DNA of 64,000 bases from Photobacterium gaetbulicola Gung47. Its GTDB lineage: Bacteria; Pseudomonadota; Gammaproteobacteria; Enterobacterales; Vibrionaceae. This document shows positions 1 to 8,616 of the stretch, piece after piece; position 1 is the stretch's first letter; every line of letters begins with the position of its first letter. The stretch spans positions 868,001 to 932,000 of the forward strand of contig CP005974.1 in the NCBI GenBank assembly GCA_000940995.1, in the 5' to 3' direction. The notes beneath the pieces were generated by a model that did not search any database, was not told the origin of the DNA, and worked only from the letters and a program-made list of their open reading frames with translations. The position numbers were made by a program, and so were the translations under genes.

Positions 1-456
1 GATGACGTGCTTTATTCAGGGACGGTTGCGGCGGCGACGGAGGGGCATTTCCTCGGTGTCCCGGCGATAGCCGTATCCTTGGTTGGGCATCAGCATTTTG
101 ATACTGCTGCGCAGGTGGTGAAGCAAGTGCTGCAAAAAATACAGTCACAGCCATTGCCGAGCAATAAAATTTTAAATATCAATGTGCCGGATGTCGCTTA
201 TTCAGATTTAGGGACTTGGCAGGTAACCCGCTTGGGAGCCCGTCACCGTGCCGAGAACATGGTCAAGGGCGTTGATCCCAGGGGCAAAGAGCTCTACTGG
301 CTGGGGCCTCCAGGGCCTTGTCAGGACGCCGGGCCTGGTACCGATTTTTACGCCATTGAGCAGCGATGTGTATCGATAACCCCGCTGCAGGTGGATCTTA
401 CCGCGCATGATGCGCTGGAAGGGATCTGTGAGTGGATAGAGCTACAGGAGAAATAG
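1..456 (+). CDS. surE: SurE 5'/3'-nucleotidase, C-terminal part
   Basis: Partial gene: the reading frame is open from base 1 and ends at a TAG at 454-456, giving about 151 residues. SurE is a metal-dependent survival nucleotidase/polyphosphatase of roughly 250 aa, so about 100 N-terminal residues, including the metal-binding DD motif, lie outside the window. The conserved SGTVAAATEG segment and the LNINVP strand typical of the family are visible. It is followed at once by pcm, the usual gammaproteobacterial order surE-pcm-nlpD-rpoS. Confidence 0.93.
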   Translation, partial: DDVLYSGTVAAATEGHFLGVPAIAVSLVGHQHFDTAAQVVKQVLQKIQSQPLPSNKILNINVPDVAYSDLGTWQVTRLGARHRAENMVKGVDPRGKELYWLGPPGPCQDAGPGTDFYAIEQRCVSITPLQVDLTAHDALEGICEWIELQEK

Positions 457-461
457 TCGCA

Positions 462-1091
462 ATGCGTAACGTGGACGAGCGGGCACTTTTGCTGAACTAT
501 TTGCGCCGTCAGGGGATTGCTGATGACAAGGTGCTCCAGGCGATGGCATCTGTCCCTCGAGAGCTGTTTATCGATGAGGCCTTGTCACACAAAGCTTATG
601 AAAACAATGCTCTGCCTATTGGTTGCGGGCAGACTATTTCGCAGCCCTATATCGTGGCCAAGATGACCGAACTGATGGCGCTAGCTCCCGGTTCAAGGGT
701 GTTAGAAATTGGTACTGGCTCCGGTTACCAAACCGCGGTACTGGCGCATATGGTTAATCATGTGTACTCCGTCGAGCGGATCAAGGCGCTGCAGTGGCAG
801 GCGAAGCGGCGCCTAAAACAGCTTGAGCTGCATAATGTCTCGACCAAGCACAGTGATGGTTGGCGTGGCTGGGCGAGTAAAGGCCCGTTTGATGCCATTA
901 TCGTGACGGCGGCGGCGGCTGAGATCCCGGTCGAGCTCCTAGCGCAACTTGCGGATGGAGGCCGCCTAGTGATCCCGGTTGGTGAAGTATCGCAGGTACT
1001 AAAAGTGATTGTTCGTGAAGGTGAGCACTTTACCTATCGTGATATTGAAGCGGTACGCTTTGTACCACTGGTTGCCGGGGAGTTGGCATAG
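462..1091 (+). CDS. pcm: Protein-L-isoaspartate O-methyltransferase
   Basis: Repairs isoaspartyl residues in aged proteins by SAM-dependent methylation, in the cytoplasm. The 209-aa product matches the family length. GQTISQP (about residues 56-62) and the SAM-binding loop LEIGTGSGYQ (81-90) are intact, and it ends in the family-typical RFVPLV..ELA. I chose the ATG at 462, preceded by AGGAG at 446-450, over an in-frame GTG at 432 that would overlap surE. Five bases separate its stop from nlpD. Confidence 0.95.
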   Translation: MRNVDERALLLNYLRRQGIADDKVLQAMASVPRELFIDEALSHKAYENNALPIGCGQTISQPYIVAKMTELMALAPGSRVLEIGTGSGYQTAVLAHMVNHVYSVERIKALQWQAKRRLKQLELHNVSTKHSDGWRGWASKGPFDAIIVTAAAAEIPVELLAQLADGGRLVIPVGEVSQVLKVIVREGEHFTYRDIEAVRFVPLVAGELA

Positions 1092-1096
1092 CAAAA

Positions 1097-2056
1097 ATGG
1101 TCAGGGTGTTGTCTTCAGCAAGGGCGTGGAAGCTGGCAGCATTAGTTGCAGGCCTGATGCTGTCTGGCTGTAGCAATCATAGCCCGGCCCCGGTGATGAG
1201 CCTAGGTAAGGACTATAACAGCCTTGAACGCGGGAGTTATCGCGGCAGCTATTATGAAGTGCAGCAGGGGGATACCTTGTACTTCATCTCTTACATTACC
1301 GGGCGGGATGTTGACGATATTATTAGAAGTAATAAATTGTCGGCCCCTTATACTATTTTCCCTGGCCAGAAGCTGCAACTGTGGCGGCCGAAATATGTTG
1401 CCCCGCAGTATGGCCGGGCAGCCCCTGTGGCCGTAGCAGCGGTGCCTGCTGCTAAAACTCCCACAAAAACAACAAGCTCTAAACCGGCTCAACCTAAAAC
1501 AGCGGCTAAGTCACAGCCTGCGCCACAGCCAGCCTCCCAGCAACCGGCTCCGGCAGCTGCGTCTCAGGTGCAAAACGCGCAAAAAGCCGCCAATAAAAAT
1601 GTTGATCCGGCTCCCACAAAAGAGTACTCTCAAACAACCAAAAGTAACAAAGTTGTTACAAATAAGCCGCAACCTAGCAACGCTAAAGTGGCTAAATGGG
1701 CTTGGCCGTCTAAGGGGCGTGTGATAGCCAAGTTCTCCAATTCGGAGAACGGCAACAAGGGTATCGACATCGCCGGGCAGCGTGGGCAATCAGTCAATGC
1801 GTCTGCCAGCGGGGTGGTGGTTTATGCCGGTAACGCGCTTCGGGGATATGGCAATTTGGTCATTATCAAGCACAACGATGATTACCTCAGTGCCTATGCC
1901 CACAACGACCAAGTTTATGTCAAGGAGCAGCAACAGGTATCGGTTGGCCAAAAAATAGCTTCGATGGGAAGCTCCGGCACGAATACAGTGAAGCTGCATT
2001 TTGAGATCCGTTACAAAGGTAAATCCGTAGATCCTATGCGTTATTTACCGCGATAG
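1097..2056 (+). CDS. nlpD: NlpD, LysM/LytM-domain lipoprotein (amidase activator)
   Basis: Envelope lipoprotein that in relatives activates the AmiC amidase during cell separation. An N-terminal signal ends in lipobox LSGC (Cys about residue 25). A LysM domain starting near YYEVQQGDTLYFIS follows, then a long Ala/Pro/Lys/Gln-rich linker and a C-terminal LytM (M23) domain. The metal ligands look degenerate: the canonical HxGxD appears as NKGID and the HLH motif as KLH. This fits the non-catalytic activator role known for NlpD. In relatives a main rpoS promoter lies inside this gene; I did not locate it here. Confidence 0.93.
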   Translation: MVRVLSSARAWKLAALVAGLMLSGCSNHSPAPVMSLGKDYNSLERGSYRGSYYEVQQGDTLYFISYITGRDVDDIIRSNKLSAPYTIFPGQKLQLWRPKYVAPQYGRAAPVAVAAVPAAKTPTKTTSSKPAQPKTAAKSQPAPQPASQQPAPAAASQVQNAQKAANKNVDPAPTKEYSQTTKSNKVVTNKPQPSNAKVAKWAWPSKGRVIAKFSNSENGNKGIDIAGQRGQSVNASASGVVVYAGNALRGYGNLVIIKHNDDYLSAYAHNDQVYVKEQQQVSVGQKIASMGSSGTNTVKLHFEIRYKGKSVDPMRYLPR

Positions 2057-2112
2057 ACAACATGGCATAGTAAAGTTGTAATGTCTTGCTAACTCGCCAT
2101 CTGGGAGGCGCT

Positions 2113-3105
2113 ATGAGTGGAAGCAATACTGCTGCAGATATTGAAGACTTTGAATTCGATGAAGAAATGGAAGTTGATTCCGCAACTGTCGAAACCAAAG
2201 CCGAAGATGTTAGTGCTAGCGATGATGATGTCGACATGTCGCAATACGGAGCTACGCAGAAAGCTCTGGATGCGACTCAGCTCTACCTGGGTGAAATTGG
2301 CTTTTCCCCCTTGCTAACCGCAGAGGAGGAGGTCCTCTATGCCCGGCGTGCCTTGCGGGGTGATGAAGTTGCCCGCAAGCGGATGATCGAAAGTAACCTC
2401 CGTCTGGTGGTTAAAATCTCCCGCCGCTACAGCAACCGTGGCTTGGCGCTGCTCGATTTGGTCGAAGAAGGCAACCTTGGCTTGATCCGAGCGGTAGAAA
2501 AGTTCGATCCGGAACGCGGCTTCCGTTTTTCAACCTACGCAACCTGGTGGATCCGCCAAACCATCGAGCGGGCGATCATGAACCAGACCCGTACCATTCG
2601 TCTGCCAATCCATGTCGTCAAGGAGCTTAATGTCTACCTCCGTACTGCCCGCGAGCTGGCACAGAAGCTGGATCATGAGCCGACGGCTGAAGATATTGCC
2701 CTCAAACTGGATAAGTCAGTCGACGATGTCAATCGGATGTTACGGTTGAATGAGCGTGTGGGCTCGGTGGACAACCCAATCGGCGGTGACTCGGAAAAAG
2801 CCCTGCTGGATATCATCCCCGATGAGAAGAGTGGTGGTCCCGAAACATCAACCCAAGATGACGATATCAAAACGTCTATCGTCCATTGGCTGCAAGAGCT
2901 CAATCCGAAGCAGCGTGAAGTGCTGGCCCGCCGTTTTGGCTTGCTGGGCTATGAGGCGTCAACCCTGGAAGATGTCGGTCGCGAGATTGGCCTGACCCGG
3001 GAAAGAGTGCGCCAAATCCAGGTCGAAGGCCTTCGCCGTTTGCGTGATATGCTGACCCACCAGGGACTGAATATCGAGTCGCTATTCAACCAGGAGCAAA
3101 TGTAA
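2113..3105 (+). CDS. rpoS: RNA polymerase sigma factor RpoS (sigma-38)
   Basis: General stress and stationary-phase sigma factor. The 330-aa protein has the sigma-70 regions in order: the region 1.2/2 core with YLGEIGFSPLLTAEEE, region 2.4 STYATWWIRQTIERAI, and region 4.2 with TLEDVGREIGLTRERVRQIQ. I preferred the ATG at 2113 with SD GGAGG at 2104-2108; an upstream in-frame TTG at 2086 would add 9 residues and is less likely. A strong bidirectional terminator follows, shared with convergent mutS. Confidence 0.97.
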   Translation: MSGSNTAADIEDFEFDEEMEVDSATVETKAEDVSASDDDVDMSQYGATQKALDATQLYLGEIGFSPLLTAEEEVLYARRALRGDEVARKRMIESNLRLVVKISRRYSNRGLALLDLVEEGNLGLIRAVEKFDPERGFRFSTYATWWIRQTIERAIMNQTRTIRLPIHVVKELNVYLRTARELAQKLDHEPTAEDIALKLDKSVDDVNRMLRLNERVGSVDNPIGGDSEKALLDIIPDEKSGGPETSTQDDDIKTSIVHWLQELNPKQREVLARRFGLLGYEASTLEDVGREIGLTRERVRQIQVEGLRRLRDMLTHQGLNIESLFNQEQM

Positions 3106-3146
3106 TTAGCCGGGTTCTTTTATTCCACACTTTTTCCGGTGTTTGC

Positions 3147-3178
3147 AAAAAGGGATGCCATCTGGCATCCCTTTTTAT
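3147..3178. terminator. Bidirectional rho-independent terminator, rpoS/mutS
   Basis: Near-perfect hairpin (AAAGGGATGCCA, 2-nt loop, TGGCATCCCTTT) with an A-run before and a T-run after, placed between the convergent stops of rpoS and mutS, so it can serve both strands. Confidence 0.9.
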
Positions 3179-3199
3179 TTCCGCTAAGCCAATAACCTT

Positions 3200-5773
3200 C
3201 TACAGAAGTGCTTTCAGGCGATAGAGTTCATCTAGCGCCTGGCGCGGCGTCATTTCATCGGGGTTGATACGTGCCAAGGCTTCTTCGACTTCACTGGGCT
3301 CTGGCAGCAGGCTGAGTTGCTGCTCTGCCACCGGGGCTTGGCTAGCCGGAGCTACCGCTTGTTGGTGGCCACTGGCCTCCAGCTGCTTGAGCTTGAACTT
3401 GGCGCGCTTGATCACCGACTTCGGCACCCCGGCAAGACTGGCGACGGCCAGGCCGTAAGACTTGCTGGCAGCACCTTCCTGGACTGCGTGCATGAAGGCG
3501 ATCTCGTCACCGTGCTCTACCGCATCAAGATGAACATTAGCCAAGCCGTCCATCAGCGATGGCAGCTCGGTCAGTTCAAAGTAATGGGTGGCAAACAGCG
3601 TCATGGCCGAGATCTTGTCGGCCAGCCATTCGGCACTGGCCCATGCCAGTGACAGACCGTCATAGGTACTGGTACCGCGGCCAATTTCATCCATCAACAC
3701 CAAGCTATTCTGCGTCGCATTGTGCAGGATGTTGGCGGTTTCGGTCATTTCCACCATGAAGGTCGAGCGGCCTGAGGCCAGATCATCGGAGGCACCGATA
3801 CGGGTAAAGATCCGATCCAGCGGGCCAATCTTGACCGCTTCGGCAGGCACGAAAGAGCCGACATGGGCCAACAGGGCGATCAGGGCGGTCTGACGCATGT
3901 AGGTCGACTTACCGCCCATGTTCGGGCCGGTAATGATCAGCATGCGGCGGTCACGGTGGAGCGAGATCGGGTTGGCGATAAACGGTTCGCTCAGCACCTG
4001 CTCGACTACCGGGTGACGACCGGCGGTGATTTCAATCCCCGTGGTTTCCGTCAGTTCTGGGCGACAGTAGTTGAGGGTGTCGGCACGCTCGGCCAGGTTG
4101 GCCAGCACATCCAGCTCGGAAATCGCCGCGGCAGCGTTTTGCAGCTTCTCAAGGTGCGGTAGCAGCAGATCAAACAGCTCTTCCCACAGTTTCTTCTCCA
4201 GCGCCAAGGCCTTTGATTTCGAGTTGAGGACTTTATCCTCGTGCTCCTTGAGCTCCGGGATGATGTAGCGCTCGGCATTTTTCAGCGTCTGGCGGCGCAC
4301 ATAGTGGCTTGGCACCAGATGGCTCTGGCCACGGCTGACCTGGATATAGAAGCCGTGGACGTTGTTGAAGCCGACCTTCAGGCTGTCGATGTCATGGCGT
4401 TCGCGTTCGTTGGCTTCCAGCTCCTCCAAGAACTTGGTGGCACCGTCGGCCAAGTCACGCCACTCGTCCAGCTCGGCATTGTAGCCCGGTGCCAGGACGC
4501 CACCATCGCGGATCACCACAGGCGGGTTTTCGATAATGGCATGCTCAAGCAGCTCGCACAGTTCGTCCATCGGCGCGGCAAGGCCGGCCAGTTCACCGAT
4601 ACGGCGTTGGTCGATGTCGCCGAGCATCTCCGCCAGTTCAGGCAGGTGTTGCAGGGCGGTGCGCATGCGGGCGAGATCGCGCGGGCGGGCAGAACGCAAG
4701 GCCAAACGGGCAAGGATACGCTCCAAGTCGCCCATGTGGCGCAGTACTCCAGCCAGATCCAAAAATAGCCCGGTGTCCTTGAAGGCCGTAATGGCATCAA
4801 GGCGGCCGTTGAGCTGCTGGCGGTCGCGGATCGGCTGGTGCAGCCAGCGCTTGAGCAAACGGCTACCCATGGGGGTCGCGGTCTGATCGAGTACCGAGGC
4901 CAGGGTATTGTCGAAGCCGCCGGCCAGGTTCTGGGTCAATTCCAGGTTACGGCGGGTGGCGGCATCTAAGATCACCGAATGATCTTTGGTGTCCAGCGTG
5001 ATAGAGCGGATATGCGGCAGGGCAGTGCGCTGGGTGTCCTTGACATATTGCATCAGACAGCCAGCGGCACACAGGCCGTGCTCGGCTTGCTCGACGCCGA
5101 AGCCGACCAGATCGCGGGTCCCGAACTGCATGGTCAGTTGTTGGCGCGCAGTCTCGAGATCGAACTCCCACACTGGACGGCGGCGGGCACCTTTCATACC
5201 GTGGAACAGGCCCGGCAACGCGAAGTCTTCCGGGTACAGCAACTCGGCGGGGCTGGTGCGCTGCAATTCGGCCTGCATTGCTTCTTCGGTCTCGGGCTCG
5301 GTCAGCATAAAGCGCCCTGAGGTGATATCCAGCGTGGCATAGCCGAACTGGTTGCCCTCGTGGTAGATCGCCGCAATCAGATTGTCCTGTCGCTCGCTCA
5401 GCAACGCCTCGTCACTGACGGTACCCGGGGTGATGATGCGCACCACCTTGCGCTCGACCGGCCCCTTGCTGGTGGCGGGATCGCCGACCTGCTCACAGAT
5501 AGCCACAGACACGCCCTGTTGGACAAGGCGGGCAAGATAGCCTTCTACGGCATGGTAAGGCACCCCGGCCATCGGGATCGGCTCACCGTTGGAAGAGCCG
5601 CGCTTGGTCAGCGAGATATCCAGCAGTTGCGAAGCCTGCTTGGCGTCATCAAAAAATAGTTCGTAGAAATCACCCATCCGATAGAACAGCAAGACATCCG
5701 GATTCTCTGCTTTGATCCGAAGAAATTGCTGCATCATAGGTGTATGTTTCTGTTCTTTGTCATTGTTTTTCAT
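3200..5773 (-). CDS. mutS: DNA mismatch repair protein MutS
   Basis: Recognises mismatches and starts methyl-directed repair with MutL. The 857-aa product is close to the E. coli length. The mismatch-wedging Phe-X-Glu is seen as FYE at about residues 36-38 (MGDFYELF), and the ABC-type Walker A GPNMGGKST lies near residue 616, followed by the DEIGRGTSTYDG signature. I chose the ATG at 5773 with AGGTGA about 8 nt upstream; an in-frame GTG at 5785 overlaps that SD and would give 861 aa. The island boundary lies about 106 bp upstream of this start. Confidence 0.97.
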   Translation of the reverse strand: MKNNDKEQKHTPMMQQFLRIKAENPDVLLFYRMGDFYELFFDDAKQASQLLDISLTKRGSSNGEPIPMAGVPYHAVEGYLARLVQQGVSVAICEQVGDPATSKGPVERKVVRIITPGTVSDEALLSERQDNLIAAIYHEGNQFGYATLDITSGRFMLTEPETEEAMQAELQRTSPAELLYPEDFALPGLFHGMKGARRRPVWEFDLETARQQLTMQFGTRDLVGFGVEQAEHGLCAAGCLMQYVKDTQRTALPHIRSITLDTKDHSVILDAATRRNLELTQNLAGGFDNTLASVLDQTATPMGSRLLKRWLHQPIRDRQQLNGRLDAITAFKDTGLFLDLAGVLRHMGDLERILARLALRSARPRDLARMRTALQHLPELAEMLGDIDQRRIGELAGLAAPMDELCELLEHAIIENPPVVIRDGGVLAPGYNAELDEWRDLADGATKFLEELEANERERHDIDSLKVGFNNVHGFYIQVSRGQSHLVPSHYVRRQTLKNAERYIIPELKEHEDKVLNSKSKALALEKKLWEELFDLLLPHLEKLQNAAAAISELDVLANLAERADTLNYCRPELTETTGIEITAGRHPVVEQVLSEPFIANPISLHRDRRMLIITGPNMGGKSTYMRQTALIALLAHVGSFVPAEAVKIGPLDRIFTRIGASDDLASGRSTFMVEMTETANILHNATQNSLVLMDEIGRGTSTYDGLSLAWASAEWLADKISAMTLFATHYFELTELPSLMDGLANVHLDAVEHGDEIAFMHAVQEGAASKSYGLAVASLAGVPKSVIKRAKFKLKQLEASGHQQAVAPASQAPVAEQQLSLLPEPSEVEEALARINPDEMTPRQALDELYRLKALL

Positions 5774-5879
5774 TATTAAGTTCACCTATGAGTTGTTGAA
5801 AATCATTATCTTACTATCATTGGGATAGTTTCTTACTGTGTCTGCATGTGTCACTACGTACATATCAATTGCTCATGCG

Positions 5880-5897
5880 AGTGTAGCTTTTAGTGTA
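5880..5897 (+). repeat. attL candidate of the island (18-bp direct repeat)
   Basis: AGTGTAGCTTTTAGTGTA occurs here and again, identically, at 12668-12685. The two copies bracket the integrase-carrying AT-rich segment. The repeat itself begins and ends with AGTGTA. It lies in the intergenic space upstream of mutS, not in a tRNA gene. An inverted TACACT sits close by near 5928 and may be an arm site. Confidence 0.82.
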
Positions 5898-5979
5898 AGT
5901 TTGTGATGAAGAAGCCAATTAAACCTACACTTGTAAGCTATGCTTATAAATAATATAGAAGTGGACATGGAGGCTCAAA

Positions 5980-7260
5980 ATGGCGAAGACGAAGGATATC
6001 AAATCCCTCACAGATAGAGAAATACGAAACTTAAAAGCTGGTGAAAGGCTAACTGATCACGGTGATCATATTGGGTTGCGTATTGAAAAAGGCTCAAAGG
6101 GGTTAACCTCCTTTTTCTACCGATATCGACATCCCAAGAATGGCAAAATTAAGCAGTTGAAATTGGGTGTTTACCCAGAAATGTCATTATCAGAAGCCCG
6201 CGTTGAATTACTCTTATTGAAGAGCAAGCGGGCTAGTGGAATAGATCCTCAATCTTACCTAAATGAGCAAAAAGTGCTTAATGAGTCTATAGATGGCCAA
6301 GAGAAGCCTATTTTTACTATAAATCAGATGGTTGAGCTCTACTTGCAGGAAAAAATTGAAGACCGTAGAGATGCATCTGGACGCATTGTCAGTGGTTCTC
6401 GGATAAAAAAAGGACAGAAAGAGACTCGCAGAACGCTTGAGCGTGACGTAATTGAGAAAATAGGCCGTCTTGATGCTGAAAAATTGGGCCGTGCTGAAAT
6501 CACAGAGCTAGTTTTAGGTATTGTTGATAGGGGAGCCCCAGTACAAGCTGGAAATGTTCTTAGAGAGCTTTACTTAGCTTATGAGTATTCAATAGGTAGG
6601 GGAAGGTTTGATGAGGATTTTACTAACCCTGCTTTTAAGGCTAAAAATGCGCTGAAAAGCAGTGGAATTAAGCTTGCCAGCCAGAGGGGGAAGCGAGCTT
6701 TTACAGATGATGAGCTTCGTAAGTTTCTCTTATGGCTACCAGAATCGAGTTTATCTCACACAGTAAAAAATATATTTCTTTTTACTTTATGGACGGGGTG
6801 CCGTACAGGTGAGTTGTGTGAAGCAGAATGGGAGCATGTTGATTTTGATAAAGGAACGCTTTTTCTACCATCGACAAAGACAGGAACTTCAAGGTATGTA
6901 CAGCTGCCTAAACAAGCACTAGCTTGGTTAATGAGTAATAAAATATTAGGTGGGAAATATCTTTTTCCTTCCCAAAAAACAAATCAAGCATTGAATCAAG
7001 ATCATCTATCTTCGTCTACTTGGCACTTGAGGCAAAGAGATGAAATGCTAGATATTGAGCACTGGACGCCACATGACCTTCGAAGAACCGTCAGAACTGG
7101 TTTAGCGAGGTTAAAAGTAAGGGAGGAAGTCGCTGAAGCAGTGATAGGTCATACTAAACAAGGCATTGCTGGCACCTATAACTTACATCGATATGAGGAT
7201 GAATGCCGCGAAGCTTTGCAACTATGGGCTGATCATATGGATATGATACATCAACGCTAG
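5980..7260 (+). CDS. P4-type tyrosine recombinase (integrase)
   Basis: Site-specific recombinase of 426 aa expected to insert and excise the island. The N-terminal DUF4102-type arm-binding domain runs over about residues 10-90, followed by a core-binding region and the catalytic domain. Catalytic residues visible: R275 (CRTGEL), K in STKTG, H365-xx-R368 (HDLRR), H391 (IGHTKQG) and nucleophile Y400 (GTYNLH). All are present, so the enzyme looks active. The ATG at 5980 has GGAGG at 5969-5973. It is the first gene inside the left repeat, reading inward. Unusually for this family, the attachment site is not a tRNA. Confidence 0.93.
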   Translation: MAKTKDIKSLTDREIRNLKAGERLTDHGDHIGLRIEKGSKGLTSFFYRYRHPKNGKIKQLKLGVYPEMSLSEARVELLLLKSKRASGIDPQSYLNEQKVLNESIDGQEKPIFTINQMVELYLQEKIEDRRDASGRIVSGSRIKKGQKETRRTLERDVIEKIGRLDAEKLGRAEITELVLGIVDRGAPVQAGNVLRELYLAYEYSIGRGRFDEDFTNPAFKAKNALKSSGIKLASQRGKRAFTDDELRKFLLWLPESSLSHTVKNIFLFTLWTGCRTGELCEAEWEHVDFDKGTLFLPSTKTGTSRYVQLPKQALAWLMSNKILGGKYLFPSQKTNQALNQDHLSSSTWHLRQRDEMLDIEHWTPHDLRRTVRTGLARLKVREEVAEAVIGHTKQGIAGTYNLHRYEDECREALQLWADHMDMIHQR

Positions 7261-7331
7261 TGATGAACATCATAGCATTAATAAATAAATATAGAGGGTT
7301 ATGACTAAATAATATATAGTTATGGCTTTGA

Positions 7332-8615
7332 TTGCATAATGGTGCTTTGTTTGTGTCTGAGCTTGCTTATATACCGCGATTTTTTAGGAAAAAAGTTAGG
7401 TATAAAAATTTAATTAAGATTCCTGAGTTTAAAAAAAAGGAATCACTTGAGTTAGTTTGTAATAAGATCCCTAATAATATTAGTTCAGGAGTGGAATGGA
7501 ATAATACAATAAAAAAAATTGTAGTTAAGGGAAAGCCAGCTTTTACTTTAACAACTCCAGAATCAATATTGTTGCATAATTTATTGGTTAGTAATATTGA
7601 ACGCCATTATAATGTTAAATGTATAGATAGAGACACAACTATAAGACTGCTAATATCGCATATGAAAGACTCATATGCTTTCTCTATACATAGACTTGAT
7701 ATAAAGTCTTTTTATGAGTCTTTTGATAGAAAAACAATATTAAGTAAATTAAAGTCAGACTCATTATTATCACGGAAAACAATAAAGATAATATTCGATT
7801 TGTTTCAAGAGCTTGATTTGGAAGATGTAAGTGGTTTACCTCGAGGGATGGGGATCAGCTCAACAATATCAGAACTGATGATGATTGACTTTGATAAATT
7901 CATATCAGAGCAAAGCGGAGTTCTTTTTTACTCTAGGTTTGTAGATGATATTATAATTGTTACTGTTCCTAGCATAAATAGAAAATCATTAATCGAGTTG
8001 CTAGCACATTCACCATTGCCATCTAAACTTGAATTTCACCAAAATGGGAATAAAGTTGATTTTAAGATGATAAAGAAGACATCAGATAATTATGAGTTTT
8101 CAGAATCATTTGATTTTTTAGGGTATAACTTTAATGTTAAAACCATTGAGAATAAAATTGGTGAAACCCTAACAATAGATCGTAGAATTGTAAATGTAAG
8201 AATATCTGAAAACAAGATAGAAAAGATCAAGAAAAGAATAATAAAGTCGATTGCGAAATTTATATCAAGTAAAAATGCTTTTAACGAAAGGTATGATTTA
8301 CTTCAAAAAAGAATATACTTTCTGTCGAAAAATTATGCGCTGGTAAATGCAGGTAACGGCAGTCAAGTTTTATCAGGTATATTTTTTAATTATAAATATG
8401 TTACGGATGTAGAACAGTTAAATGAGTTGGATGTTTTTTATAGAAGTGTTTTGTTTTCAAATAAATCTCACTTAAGCCGAAGATTGAGAGCTTGTTTATC
8501 ATATAAATATAGGCTTAAACTCTCAAAAGTAAGCTTTAAAGAGGGGTTTGAAAATAAAAGATTCTGTAAGTTATCTTATAAAGACTTTAAAGAAATAAAG
8601 CAGGCATGGCTCTAA
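7332..8615 (+). CDS. drt3a: Defence-associated reverse transcriptase, Drt3a-like (UG3)
   Basis: A 427-aa reverse transcriptase. Motif A is RLDIKSFYESFD (catalytic Asp near residue 122). Motif B-like GLPRGMGISST follows, and motif C is FVDD (residues 203-206) instead of the usual YxDD; a motif E-like FDFLGYNF comes later. Length, the FVDD box and the partner gene one base downstream fit the small RT of DRT type 3 systems. It is very AT-rich. The start is uncertain: no ATG exists near the N terminus, so TTG 7332, TTG 7347 or GTG 7353 must be used, none with a clear SD. The subtype is assigned from architecture, not from a search. Confidence 0.82.
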   Translation: MHNGALFVSELAYIPRFFRKKVRYKNLIKIPEFKKKESLELVCNKIPNNISSGVEWNNTIKKIVVKGKPAFTLTTPESILLHNLLVSNIERHYNVKCIDRDTTIRLLISHMKDSYAFSIHRLDIKSFYESFDRKTILSKLKSDSLLSRKTIKIIFDLFQELDLEDVSGLPRGMGISSTISELMMIDFDKFISEQSGVLFYSRFVDDIIIVTVPSINRKSLIELLAHSPLPSKLEFHQNGNKVDFKMIKKTSDNYEFSESFDFLGYNFNVKTIENKIGETLTIDRRIVNVRISENKIEKIKKRIIKSIAKFISSKNAFNERYDLLQKRIYFLSKNYALVNAGNGSQVLSGIFFNYKYVTDVEQLNELDVFYRSVLFSNKSHLSRRLRACLSYKYRLKLSKVSFKEGFENKRFCKLSYKDFKEIKQAWL

Positions 8616-8616
8616 A

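Noticed and set aside
4241..4768. Long plus-strand frame opposite mutS
   Set aside because: Shadow of mutS codon bias; no SD or recognisable product.
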